Positions 1 through 8,342 of a stretch of DNA of 64,000 bases are shown piece by piece. The stretch comes from Alteromonas lipotrueiana (lineage in GTDB: Bacteria; Pseudomonadota; Gammaproteobacteria; Enterobacterales; Alteromonadaceae), in the NCBI RefSeq assembly GCF_019249245.1, contig NZ_JAESDK010000011.1:1-64000 (forward strand), read 5' to 3'. Below the pieces are notes generated by a model. That model saw nothing but the letters and a program-made list of their open reading frames with translations. It ran no database searches and was not told where the DNA came from. Every line of letters starts with the position of its first letter. Position 1 is the first letter of the stretch. Made by a program: the position numbers and the translations under genes.

Positions 1-194
1 AACCTGCTGTAGTCTTCAAGCAGTTACGAGACGCGGCTTAATTTAGCGAGTGGTGCACTTCGGGGTTGAATTCGCGTCAAGTCGAAACTTTCGATCAAAT
101 GTGTCAGATTAGATATGAGCCACTACAAACAACCAGAGACTATAACCTTCTGTATTAACTCCCTGCCACAACTTAAATCGTTGGTATATAAATA

Positions 195-222
195 CAAAAC
201 AGCCCCGGCATTACCGAGGCTG
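195..222 (-). terminator. Rho-independent terminator of the charged repeat protein gene
   Basis: An imperfect hairpin with arms CAGCC/GGCTG and CGG/CCG lies 30 bases past the stop codon of the gene ending at 252. On the minus strand it is followed by a short, interrupted T run. Confidence 0.6.
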
Positions 223-251
223 AAAATATTTGCTGACCCACAGAATTGTGG

Positions 252-1055
252 TTAGTAGTCGTTGCCTAAGGCTTCGCGTTCTGTCTGTTCTAATTCTGTG
301 GAGCTAACCGGTTCGTTGATTAACCGTTCTTTATCGGCATTTTTCATTTCGCGCTTTTCTTCCATCATCTCACGTCTTTCTTCCATCATCTCACGTTTTT
401 CTTCACGCTTTTCATCCATCATTGCACGTTTATTCTCGCGCTTCTCTTCCATCATTTCGCGCTTTTCCTCGCGTTTCTCTTCCATCATTTCCCGCTTTTC
501 TTCGCGTTTCTCTTCCATCATCTCGCGCTTTTCTTTCATGGCTTCACGCTTTTCTTCATGGGCCTCTTTTTCTGCTTGACGTGCTTCATCTTTCCAGCCG
601 GCTTTTTTCTCTTGCTGATATTCCTGTTTTTCGTCCATTAACTCTTCGCGTTCGTCTTGCCATTCTTGTTTAGCTTCCTGCTTTTCTTCTTGCCATTCTT
701 GTTTTGCTTCCTGCTTTTCTTCTTTCCAGCCGTTTTTCATTTCATCTTTATATTCACGCTTTTCTTCACGTGCTTCACGCTTTGCTTCCATCGCTTCCTG
801 CTTTTGCTCCCGCGTCATTTCGTTGAATTCCTGGCGCGCTTCGCGTTTTTCTTCGCGCATTTCTTTCATCGCTTCCTGGCGTTCTTCTTCTGCTTCTCGG
901 GTAGCTTGCTGCTCAACTTCACTCATCTGATTTTGCTGCATATTAATAACCGCTGAGTTATCAGTGGTTTGTTGAGCAAAGGCAGTGCTGATACACAGGC
1001 TTAAAGGAAGTAATGTCGCTGTGGCTAAAAAGCCCAGTTGATGTCTTTTTTTCAT
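252..1055 (-). CDS. Secreted highly charged helical repeat protein, unknown function
   Basis: A 267-residue protein with a clear Sec signal peptide: basic MKKR start, hydrophobic core, probable cleavage after the AFA at residue 27. The ATG at 1055 is chosen because GGAG lies 7 bases upstream; a TTG 12 bases earlier overlaps that site. From about residue 44 to 247 the mature protein is almost entirely E, K, R, Q, M and A with no proline, so it should be one long charged helix (single alpha-helix or coiled coil). The C-terminal third is an 11-residue repeat of type REMMEEKREEK, each copy with a Met pair; earlier segments carry KQEAKQEW repeats. No family was recognised. It is monocistronic, with its own terminator, beside glgP. 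A periplasmic or surface rod or spacer is inference. Confidence 0.85.
   Translation of the reverse strand: MKKRHQLGFLATATLLPLSLCISTAFAQQTTDNSAVINMQQNQMSEVEQQATREAEEERQEAMKEMREEKREARQEFNEMTREQKQEAMEAKREAREEKREYKDEMKNGWKEEKQEAKQEWQEEKQEAKQEWQDEREELMDEKQEYQQEKKAGWKDEARQAEKEAHEEKREAMKEKREMMEEKREEKREMMEEKREEKREMMEEKRENKRAMMDEKREEKREMMEERREMMEEKREMKNADKERLINEPVSSTELEQTEREALGNDY
361..546 (-). repeat. 33-bp tandem repeats inside the charged helical protein gene
   Basis: On the plus strand the word TCCATCAT recurs at 415, 448, 481 and 514, exactly 33 bases apart, with two closer copies at 361 and 382. Each 33-bp unit encodes one 11-residue REMMEEKREEK-type repeat, so copy-number change stays in frame. 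Confidence 0.85.
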
Positions 1056-1167
1056 AACGTTCTCCAAAGATAGTATGATTAGTAATAACCTTAGACCTTT
1101 ATACTGGTTAATCTTTGAACTGGATTAGCACGGGACGTTTTGAGGTTAGAGATATAGGTGCCGCCCA

Positions 1168-1202
1168 TAAAAAAACCGCTGTTGAAAAACAGCGGTTTTT
1201 TA
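1168..1202 (-). terminator. Rho-independent terminator downstream of glgP
   Basis: A perfect stem AACCGCTGTT/AACAGCGGTT with a short loop is flanked by A and T runs, 20 bases beyond the glgP stop. It is symmetrical and could work in both directions, but only glgP points into it. Confidence 0.9.
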
Positions 1203-1221
1203 AGCTCTATCAATCAGATTT

Positions 1222-3714
1222 TTATGACTTTGGACGGCTTACCGGACACGAATCCAGCTTCCAAACCCGGTCTACATAATCCTGTATTGACCGATCTGAC
1301 GTGAATTTGCCCATCATAGCAGTATTGATGATGGCCATTTTTGCCCAACGTTCTTTGTCGCGATAGGCCTTATCTACCTCAAGTTGCGCATCTGAATAAG
1401 CACGAAAATCTGCTAATACCAGGTATGGGTCGCCCATATCAAGTAAGCTCTGCTTGATTGATACCAGTTCCCCAGGTTTACCTGGCGTGAAGTAATCGGT
1501 TTCAAGCCAATCCAGAACAGCTTTAATTTCACCATCTTTATAGTAATAATCTTTAGGGTTGTAACCAGAGTTTAAAGTTTCGGTGACCTCGTCAACGGTC
1601 AGACCAAAGATAAAGATGTTGTCATCGCCTACTTCTTCAGCAATTTCGACATTCGCGCCATCTAACGTACCGATGGTCACCGCTCCGTTTAGCGCAAGCT
1701 TCATGTTACCGGTCCCCGAAGCTTCTTTTCCGGCTGTGCTGATTTGTTCTGAAACATCAGAAGCCGGAATCATTTTCTCGGCTAATGACACACGATAGTT
1801 TGGCAAAAAGACAACTTTCAATTTGTCGCCGACTCGTGGGTCATTGTTGATCTTTTCAGCCACCATATTAATGGCGTAAATAATATCTTTGGCCAGCTTA
1901 TAGCCAGGCGCAGCTTTTGCCCCAAAAATGAAGACACGAGGATGCATGTCATAATCAGGATTTTCCAGAATACGACGATAAAGGGCCATAATGTGCAACA
2001 AGTTAAGGTGCTGGCGCTTGTATTCGTGTAAGCGTTTTATTTGCACGTCAAAAATAGCGTCGGTGCTAACTTCAATGCCAGTTGAGGTCTTAATCTCTTC
2101 AGCCAGCATCTTTTTGTTCGCTTGTTTAACCTGCATAAATTGCTTCTGGAAAGTTTTATTGTTGGCGTGTTTTGCCAGCTCTTCCAGTTTTTTAAGATGA
2201 ATCGGCCAGTCATCACCAATTTTATTATCAATAAGCTTTGATAGCAGGGGGTTACAGGCTTTTAACCAACGACGTGGGGTAATTCCGTTTGTCACGTTAG
2301 TTAATTTCTCAGGCCATAATTCATCAAACTCGGGAAACAGATTTTGTTTAACCAGGCGAGAGTGCAGTTCAGCTACCCCGTTTACACGAAACGAGCCGAT
2401 TACTGACATGTGCCCCATCCGCACCATTTTTTCACCGCCTTCTTCAATAATAGACAGCTTAGACTTCATGTTGTTATCACCAGGCCACTTTTTGTCAACT
2501 TCATCCATAAAACGATGGTTGATTTCGTAAATGATCTCAAGATGACGTGGCAGTATTTTTTCCAACATACGGGCCGGCCATTTTTCTAAGGCTTCAGGTA
2601 GCAAAGTATGGTTAGTATACGCGAACGTTTTCGTTGAAATACCCCATGCGGTGTCCCAGTCCAGCTCGGCACGATCAAGCAAGATACGCATGAGTTCAGG
2701 AATAGCGATAGCTGGATGTGTATCATTTAACTGAATTACAACCTGTTCGGCAAAACGGCCCCAATCATCACCATGGGCGCGTTTATAGCGGCGAATGATG
2801 TCTTTTAGTGAACATGAACAAAAGAAATACTGCTGAATCAGGCGTAACTCTTTGCCTGCTTCGGTCTCATCATTGGGATACAATACTTTGGAAATAGTTT
2901 CAGCGTGTACATTCTCGCGCTGCGCATCTAAGTAACCACCGGCATTAAACACATCCCAGTTAAAGTAGCCTGAGGCTTCTGACTGCCATAAGCGCAATAC
3001 GTTAACCGTTTTACCGCCGTAACCTACTACCGGAATATCCCACGGTACCCCTTTTACTATTGAACCTGGGTGCCATTCTTTTTGAATACGCCCGTTGTCG
3101 CCATACTTGGTTTCTACGTAACCAAACAAAGACACTTCCTGCGTTGATTCAGGGCGGCAAATCTCCCATGGATTACCATAATCGCGCCAGCTGTCAGGAC
3201 GCTCAATCTGCGCCCCACTTTTAATCTCCTGGCGGAACAGGCCGTGCTCGTAATGAATACCGTAGCCTATTGCCGGCATTTCCATGGTGGCAAGTGAATC
3301 GATAAAGCAGGCCGCCAGACGCCCCAGACCACCGTTACCCAACGCCATGTCAGGCTCTTCCTCAAGAACATCGGCAATTTCAATACCCAGTTCTTTTAAA
3401 CCCGCCTCTGCAACCTCGTATAATCCGAAGTTTTGCAAATTGTTTGACAGCAAGCGGCCCATTAAAAACTCAGCAGAAAAATAATGCACCGCCCGGGTGT
3501 CATTCATATAATGTGTTTTTTGAGTACGACGCAGTCCTTCCAGAACATTTTCTTGCATCGCGGCGCAAGTGGCTTTCCACCAGGCATGATTGTTCGCTTT
3601 GTTCTCGTCGGTCCCTAACGTGCAGTGAAGGTGCCGGACAACAGCAGCTTTAAATTCGTTTTTATCAATTTTTACATCGGGTAAGGCATTGGCTTGTGAA
3701 GCGGTTGGATTCAT
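1222..3714 (-). CDS. glgP: Glycogen/maltodextrin phosphorylase
   Basis: The 830-residue protein is a full-length family 35 alpha-glucan phosphorylase; E. coli GlgP is 815 residues. It releases glucose-1-phosphate from alpha-1,4-glucan ends using phosphate and pyridoxal phosphate in the cytoplasm. The PLP signature [15 protein letters not shown] is present with the cofactor lysine at residue 672, and the conserved KRLHEYKRQ segment lies before it. The ATG at 3714 has a GAGAG-type ribosome site just upstream. The next minus-strand genes upstream are pgm and seqA; Pgm converts the glucose-1-phosphate product to glucose-6-phosphate, so the neighbourhood joins glycogen breakdown to glycolysis. A hairpin terminator after pgm suggests glgP has its own promoter. 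The rest of the glg cluster is not in the window. GlgP versus MalP cannot be settled from sequence alone. Confidence 0.93.
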   Translation of the reverse strand: MNPTASQANALPDVKIDKNEFKAAVVRHLHCTLGTDENKANNHAWWKATCAAMQENVLEGLRRTQKTHYMNDTRAVHYFSAEFLMGRLLSNNLQNFGLYEVAEAGLKELGIEIADVLEEEPDMALGNGGLGRLAACFIDSLATMEMPAIGYGIHYEHGLFRQEIKSGAQIERPDSWRDYGNPWEICRPESTQEVSLFGYVETKYGDNGRIQKEWHPGSIVKGVPWDIPVVGYGGKTVNVLRLWQSEASGYFNWDVFNAGGYLDAQRENVHAETISKVLYPNDETEAGKELRLIQQYFFCSCSLKDIIRRYKRAHGDDWGRFAEQVVIQLNDTHPAIAIPELMRILLDRAELDWDTAWGISTKTFAYTNHTLLPEALEKWPARMLEKILPRHLEIIYEINHRFMDEVDKKWPGDNNMKSKLSIIEEGGEKMVRMGHMSVIGSFRVNGVAELHSRLVKQNLFPEFDELWPEKLTNVTNGITPRRWLKACNPLLSKLIDNKIGDDWPIHLKKLEELAKHANNKTFQKQFMQVKQANKKMLAEEIKTSTGIEVSTDAIFDVQIKRLHEYKRQHLNLLHIMALYRRILENPDYDMHPRVFIFGAKAAPGYKLAKDIIYAINMVAEKINNDPRVGDKLKVVFLPNYRVSLAEKMIPASDVSEQISTAGKEASGTGNMKLALNGAVTIGTLDGANVEIAEEVGDDNIFIFGLTVDEVTETLNSGYNPKDYYYKDGEIKAVLDWLETDYFTPGKPGELVSIKQSLLDMGDPYLVLADFRAYSDAQLEVDKAYRDKERWAKMAIINTAMMGKFTSDRSIQDYVDRVWKLDSCPVSRPKS

Positions 3715-3874
3715 ATCACTCTCTCACTTAGCAAAGGAATACACCGGGCCAGCATGACAAATTCGGCATAGGTGCAGGCTCAAAACGTAATAAAATTACA
3801 TAACTGAACAACGACATTACCGCAATATAGCAGTGAAAACTTCGGTTTGTTGTAATATTTTTGTTAATTATAAT

Positions 3875-3904
3875 AAAAAAGGCCGTTTTTTTAAAAAACG
3901 GCCT
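3875..3904 (-). terminator. Rho-independent terminator downstream of pgm
   Basis: An 11-bp stem GGCCGTTTTTT/AAAAAACGGCC is followed on the minus strand by a T run, 55 bases after the pgm stop. Confidence 0.85.
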
Positions 3905-3958
3905 CATTATTTAACATCTTATTAACTCTATATTTGTTTTATTATTACAAACTCAGAT

Positions 3959-5611
3959 TTAGCGAATAATTCCGGCTATTAATTGTTCAGCTTCTTTTAT
4001 TAGCTCTTGTAAGTGAGTATCACCTTTGAAACTTTCGGCATAAATTTTATAAATTTGCTCGGTACCAGAGGGACGCGCCGCAAACCAACCGTTTTCAGTG
4101 GATACTTTTAATCCACCAATGGCGGCATTATTGCCCGACGCATGGGTTTCGATAGCAGTGATAGGTTCGCCCGCTAATGTATCACTAGTTACCGCACTAC
4201 TATCTAGTGCCAAAAGTTTTTGCTTTTCTTCGTGACCTGCAGCTACATCCACCCGCTCGTAGACGGGCGAGCCAAATTTTTCAGTTAATGCCTGATAATG
4301 TTCGCCGGGATCTTTTCCGGTTACGGCTAGTATTTCGGCGGCTAACAAGCATAAGATAATACCATCTTTATCGGTGGCCCAAGGCTTGGCGTCACGTTGT
4401 AAGAAGATACCGCCGGCGCTTTCTTCACCCGCAAAACCAATAGTAGAGTTACCCATGCCTTCAACAAACCATTTAAAGCCCACCGGCATTTCAGCCAGCT
4501 CGCGGTTTAGGGCATCGGCCACGCGATTTATCATAGAGCTGGAAACAAGGGTTTTGCCCACTTTAAGTGACTCGGGCCATTGCTTACGGTGGGTAAACAA
4601 ATACTGAATAACCACAGCCAGGTAGTGATTTGGGTTCATGAGTCCTGAACTGGGGCAAACAATACCGTGTCGGTCAAAATCCGGATCATTACCCCAGGCA
4701 AGATCAAACTGGTCTTTTAGCTCAATAAGCCCGGCCATTGCGTATGCCGATGAACAGTCCATACGCAGTTTTCCATCTTTATCGCGGCGCATAAACGCAA
4801 ATTGCGGGTCCACGGACTCGTTTACAACTTTGATATTAAGGTTGTACTTTTGAGCAATGCGCTGCCAGTACCCTACGCCGGCGCCGCCCAGTGGATCCGC
4901 GCCTAGCGTTAGTTTTGCATCGGCAATAGCCTGCATATCGATAACCTTTGCCAGCTCATCAATATAAGGTTCCATAAAATCTTCTTGCTGAACCAGGTTA
5001 CTGGCCATAGCCTGACGCAAATCACATCGCTTAACATCATGGTTGTTGTTGGCAATAAGCTCATTAGCGCGCTGTTGAATAATATTGGTCACGCCCGAAT
5101 CGGCTGGTCCGCCATGGGGAGGGTTGTATTTAAATCCGCCGTCACCCGGTGGGTTATGTGAGGGTGTAATCACTACCCCATCAGCAAAAGCAGAAGTACG
5201 CTGCTCGTTATGGCGTAATATTGTGCGGGATATTACGGGTGTGGGGGTGTAGCCTCGACTTGCATTGTCTTTTATTTGAATAACCACTTGCACATCATTT
5301 GCGCACAACACTTCAATAGCGGTCAACATGGCTGGCTCTGATAGAGCGTGGGTGTCTTTGCCGATATACAAAGGACCGCTAATGTTTTGTTCGGCCCGAT
5401 ACTCAGCTAACGCCTGACAAATAGCGGCTATGTGGGTATCGGTAAAGGTGGCATTTACCGCACTGCCCCGATGACCTGAAGTGCCAAAACTGACTGCTTC
5501 AGCCGAGTTTTTTGCATCGGGTTTATAGGCGTAATACTGACTCACCAAATGAGCCACATTTATCAATTGGTCGTTTGCGGCAGGTTGTCCTGCCTGAGGA
5601 TGTAATGCCAT
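3959..5611 (-). CDS. pgm: Phosphoglucomutase (alpha-D-glucose-phosphate specific)
   Basis: At 550 residues this matches the 546-residue E. coli Pgm, which interconverts glucose-1-phosphate and glucose-6-phosphate. The phosphoserine loop TPSHNPPGDGG places the catalytic serine at residue 151; the magnesium loop DPDFDRHG puts Asp309, Asp311 and Asp313 together; GEESAGG forms the sugar-binding loop; and RPSGTE near the C terminus is the phosphate-binding segment. The ATG at 5611 is preceded by AAGGAAA. It follows seqA by 47 bases on the same strand, the conserved seqA-pgm arrangement, so co-transcription is likely. Its product links the glgP reaction downstream to central metabolism. Confidence 0.96.
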   Translation of the reverse strand: MALHPQAGQPAANDQLINVAHLVSQYYAYKPDAKNSAEAVSFGTSGHRGSAVNATFTDTHIAAICQALAEYRAEQNISGPLYIGKDTHALSEPAMLTAIEVLCANDVQVVIQIKDNASRGYTPTPVISRTILRHNEQRTSAFADGVVITPSHNPPGDGGFKYNPPHGGPADSGVTNIIQQRANELIANNNHDVKRCDLRQAMASNLVQQEDFMEPYIDELAKVIDMQAIADAKLTLGADPLGGAGVGYWQRIAQKYNLNIKVVNESVDPQFAFMRRDKDGKLRMDCSSAYAMAGLIELKDQFDLAWGNDPDFDRHGIVCPSSGLMNPNHYLAVVIQYLFTHRKQWPESLKVGKTLVSSSMINRVADALNRELAEMPVGFKWFVEGMGNSTIGFAGEESAGGIFLQRDAKPWATDKDGIILCLLAAEILAVTGKDPGEHYQALTEKFGSPVYERVDVAAGHEEKQKLLALDSSAVTSDTLAGEPITAIETHASGNNAAIGGLKVSTENGWFAARPSGTEQIYKIYAESFKGDTHLQELIKEAEQLIAGIIR

Positions 5612-5658
5612 CAGATTTCCTTGTCAGTAGTTGAAAAGCAACGTAAGTAGGTAATTAC

Positions 5659-6240
5659 TTAGTCAAAGCGCGCTAGCAAGCTGCTGCGGGTTGTTTGGTC
5701 GTAGCCTAACACTTGTAAAACCTGCTCAAGCATCGCAACTTTTTTAGCCGTATTGTTGTTGGTCACAACCCAAAATGCGCTTCCCGGAATTTGCTTAGGG
5801 TTGGTGCTGCTGCCTGTTTTTAATAATGCTTCTTTACTGGTAGCAAAATAAACCCGGTTTTTGCCTTTTATTTGCTCTACCTTAGCAAAATTTTTCGGAT
5901 GCAGTTCGTACAATTGAGCCAGCATAAACAAAAATAAATCGACCCGTTTGGTGTATTCTTTCAATGCATCTGGATTTGCCCGCTTAAGAATATCGTCGGC
6001 CGGTTGAGCTTTAGAAGCACGCGCTGAGGTGGTTTTTTTCGCGACTTGCTCGCCCTTCTCCGGTGCACTGGCATTTTGAGGCGTAGAACGTTCAGTGTCA
6101 GTGTTTTTTTCTGATGTTTTAGCTTCGTTTACTTCAGTTATAAGCAATCGACGCAAAATATCTGACGCGCTTTCACCAATGTGTTTAGTTTCACCGGCGA
6201 TATAGGCGTATAAATCATCATCTATTTCAATACTTTTCAT
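5659..6240 (-). CDS. seqA: Negative modulator of replication initiation SeqA
   Basis: The 193-residue protein has the two SeqA modules. Residues 1-35 carry the multimerisation domain with the family segment TKHIGESASDILRR, and about residues 90-193 form the hemimethylated-GATC-binding domain, ending in the KNRVYFATSKEALL and SAFWVVTNNNT segments. SeqA sequesters newly replicated oriC and coats hemimethylated DNA behind forks. The linker (about 36-88) is rich in Ala, Ser, Thr and Lys and accounts for the extra length over the 181-residue E. coli protein. The ATG at 6240 has an AAGGAAG ribosome site. The presence of SeqA implies Dam methylation in this organism. It is first gene of seqA-pgm and is divergent from the MoxR operon. 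Confidence 0.96.
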   Translation of the reverse strand: MKSIEIDDDLYAYIAGETKHIGESASDILRRLLITEVNEAKTSEKNTDTERSTPQNASAPEKGEQVAKKTTSARASKAQPADDILKRANPDALKEYTKRVDLFLFMLAQLYELHPKNFAKVEQIKGKNRVYFATSKEALLKTGSSTNPKQIPGSAFWVVTNNNTAKKVAMLEQVLQVLGYDQTTRSSLLARFD

Positions 6241-6444
6241 AAACCACTTCCTTAAATAGCTGACCCATTATAGACAACCCATACCGTTGTCGCAGCACTT
6301 TATAACGCCTAATTTCACCTACAATTGTCGATAAATTAATCGGTTGCGCTTTTGTGTCTATACTCACGTATTAGCAAACAGGTATTTTTAGCTGCACGTA
6401 TTGCTAAAATAATTTAATTTCAGAAACAAAAATGGCAGCCAGGA

Positions 6445-7368
6445 ATGAACAATGTGCAGTATCAGGCACTAAATAGTGCGTTAAGCGAACATATTATTGG
6501 CAAGCCTCATCAGCTAAAACTGGCGCTAACCTGTATCATAGCTAACGGTCATTTACTCATAGAAGATCTTCCCGGAATGGGAAAAACCACACTTTCTCAT
6601 GCGTTGGCCGGCTTATTTGGTTTGCAGTTTTCCCGTATTCAGTTTACCTCCGACTTACTCCCTGCGGACATGCTTGGCAGCAATATCTACAACAGCCAGA
6701 CGCACAATTTTGAATTTCGACACGGGCCTGTGTTCAGTCAGCTTGTGCTGGCCGACGAAATTAATCGCGCCAGCCCCAAGACTCAAAGCGCGTTGCTTGA
6801 AGCAATGGAAGAAAAACAGGTAAGTATTGACGGCCAAACATTTAAACTGCCTTCACCGTTTTTTGTTATTGGCACTCAGAACCCTTCGTACCAGTCTGGC
6901 ACTTACCCGCTGCCAGAATCACAGTTGGACCGGTTTATGATGCGCATTTCACTGGGTTATCCTGATTGGGAGGCAGAAAAAGCCATGCTGTCTCAGGTGG
7001 CAATAACTCAGGATCGGGGCACACCTAAAGCGGTGGTTTGTGCTGATACTCTGGTTCAATGGCAATACCAGGCAAGTCAGGTACACGCCGCCGATTCGGT
7101 AATCGACTATATTTTACGGCTGGTGACCATGAGCCGAAACACCCCAGGTTACCCCCATGCTTTATCGCCCAGGGCCAGTAAAGCCATATTAATTTCAGCC
7201 AAAGCCTGGGCTTTTATGCACGAGCGAGATTATGTTGTGCCTGAAGATGTGCAAGCAGTATTTGAATCGGTGGCTGAGCACCGCATGCGCTCTGCTAACA
7301 TAGAACAGGCTGAAGATACTGTACTGAGCAAGCGATTGCTGGAAAGCGTTGATCCGCTGGCTGCCTGA
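6445..7368 (+). CDS. MoxR-family AAA+ ATPase
   Basis: A 307-residue MoxR AAA+ ATPase with Walker A at residues 43-48 (PGMGKT) and a Walker B/DEINR segment around residues 104-108. The C-terminal lid carries LSPRASKA, typical of the family. MoxR proteins are chaperone-like ATPases usually encoded with DUF58 and transglutaminase or von Willebrand proteins. The start is uncertain: ATG 6445 has AGGA directly abutting it, whereas GTG at 6454 in the same frame has the same AGGA at a normal 9-base spacing and would remove three residues. The stop overlaps the next start by one base (TGATG), so translation with the DUF58 gene is coupled. The cellular role in this trio is not established. Confidence 0.92.
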   Translation: MNNVQYQALNSALSEHIIGKPHQLKLALTCIIANGHLLIEDLPGMGKTTLSHALAGLFGLQFSRIQFTSDLLPADMLGSNIYNSQTHNFEFRHGPVFSQLVLADEINRASPKTQSALLEAMEEKQVSIDGQTFKLPSPFFVIGTQNPSYQSGTYPLPESQLDRFMMRISLGYPDWEAEKAMLSQVAITQDRGTPKAVVCADTLVQWQYQASQVHAADSVIDYILRLVTMSRNTPGYPHALSPRASKAILISAKAWAFMHERDYVVPEDVQAVFESVAEHRMRSANIEQAEDTVLSKRLLESVDPLAA

Positions 7369-8342
7369 TGCCATTTTCAAACTTAAAAAACAAACTTGTA
7401 TTGCGCTGGCTGGCTAACAGAATTCCCGGCAATACACGCCATAAGATGAACCTGCACTCTATATTTATCTTTCCGACGCTGTTCGGTTTCTGTTTTTTAG
7501 TGTTATGTTTTGGCTTGTTTATTTTGGGCACCAATTATCAGAACAACTTGCTGCTGCTGTTAAGCTATTTCTTTTTTGCCATTGTGCTTGTTACGTTATT
7601 TACCAGCTACCGAAACTTCTCCCGTATACAAATACAGGCGCGAGGCGTAAATCCGGTGTTTGCTGGTGACAACGCCACGTTTCAAATGCAGTTAGAACAT
7701 GACTCTGCTCAACTTCCTCATGGCGAATTAAAAATTCACTGGTGGCAACACGCTTCTGGAATTGTCGTAGATTTAGATGAAACCTGTGCTGTTATTAGCT
7801 TACCGCGCTTCACTTATCGTCGCGGCTTATTTGCTTTGCCACGAGTTACTTTTTCTAGTCAGTTTCCTTTGGGGTTGTTTAAATGCTGGACCCATCTTGA
7901 TTTTAATCAGCCTCTTACTGTTTTTCCAAAACAACAAACTGCGCCGATTATGCTCAGTACTCTGGCAAACGGCGGTGTTGAAACGGGTGCTTATGTGCAC
8001 GGACACGATGACTTTGAAGGATTAAAAGCTTACCGTATAGGCGACCCGTTAAATCGTATTGCCTGGCAGACCGTTGCAAAAGGACGAGATCCGGCAGTAA
8101 AGCTTTTTAGTGAACAAGGAGGCGAAGCCGGGTATTTAATTGTCGACATTCATAGTCATAATCTTGAATCGCACTTAAGCCAAATAGCCTATCAGGCCGT
8201 TGTGTTGTGTCGGCAAGATATAAGCTTTGGGTTAAAAGCGGGTAAGCAAATTATTCCTCATAGCAGTGGTCTTGAACACCGAAATCGCTGTTTAAGTGCC
8301 CTGGCCGGCATTCCTATTCAAAAAGACCTGCACCATGAGTAA
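7368..8342 (+). CDS. DUF58 domain membrane protein
   Basis: A 324-residue protein with two membrane segments near the N terminus (about residues 31-53 and 58-80) and a cytoplasmic or periplasmic remainder ending in a DUF58 domain. The family signature is visible around residues 215-240 as GLKAYRIGDPLNRIAW followed by a positively charged patch. DUF58 proteins are constant partners of MoxR ATPases and transglutaminase-like TgpA proteins; their biochemical role is unknown. The start overlaps the MoxR stop by one base and the stop overlaps the tgpA start by eight bases, so the three form one coupled unit. N-terminal topology was judged by eye. Confidence 0.92.
   Translation: MPFSNLKNKLVLRWLANRIPGNTRHKMNLHSIFIFPTLFGFCFLVLCFGLFILGTNYQNNLLLLLSYFFFAIVLVTLFTSYRNFSRIQIQARGVNPVFAGDNATFQMQLEHDSAQLPHGELKIHWWQHASGIVVDLDETCAVISLPRFTYRRGLFALPRVTFSSQFPLGLFKCWTHLDFNQPLTVFPKQQTAPIMLSTLANGGVETGAYVHGHDDFEGLKAYRIGDPLNRIAWQTVAKGRDPAVKLFSEQGGEAGYLIVDIHSHNLESHLSQIAYQAVVLCRQDISFGLKAGKQIIPHSSGLEHRNRCLSALAGIPIQKDLHHE

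Noticed and set aside
262..956. Three plus-strand open frames (262-579, 422-673, 657-956) with Ser/Phe-rich repeats
   Set aside because: They are complements of the charged repeat gene; its codon bias removes stops on the other strand. None has a ribosome site or a sensible protein.
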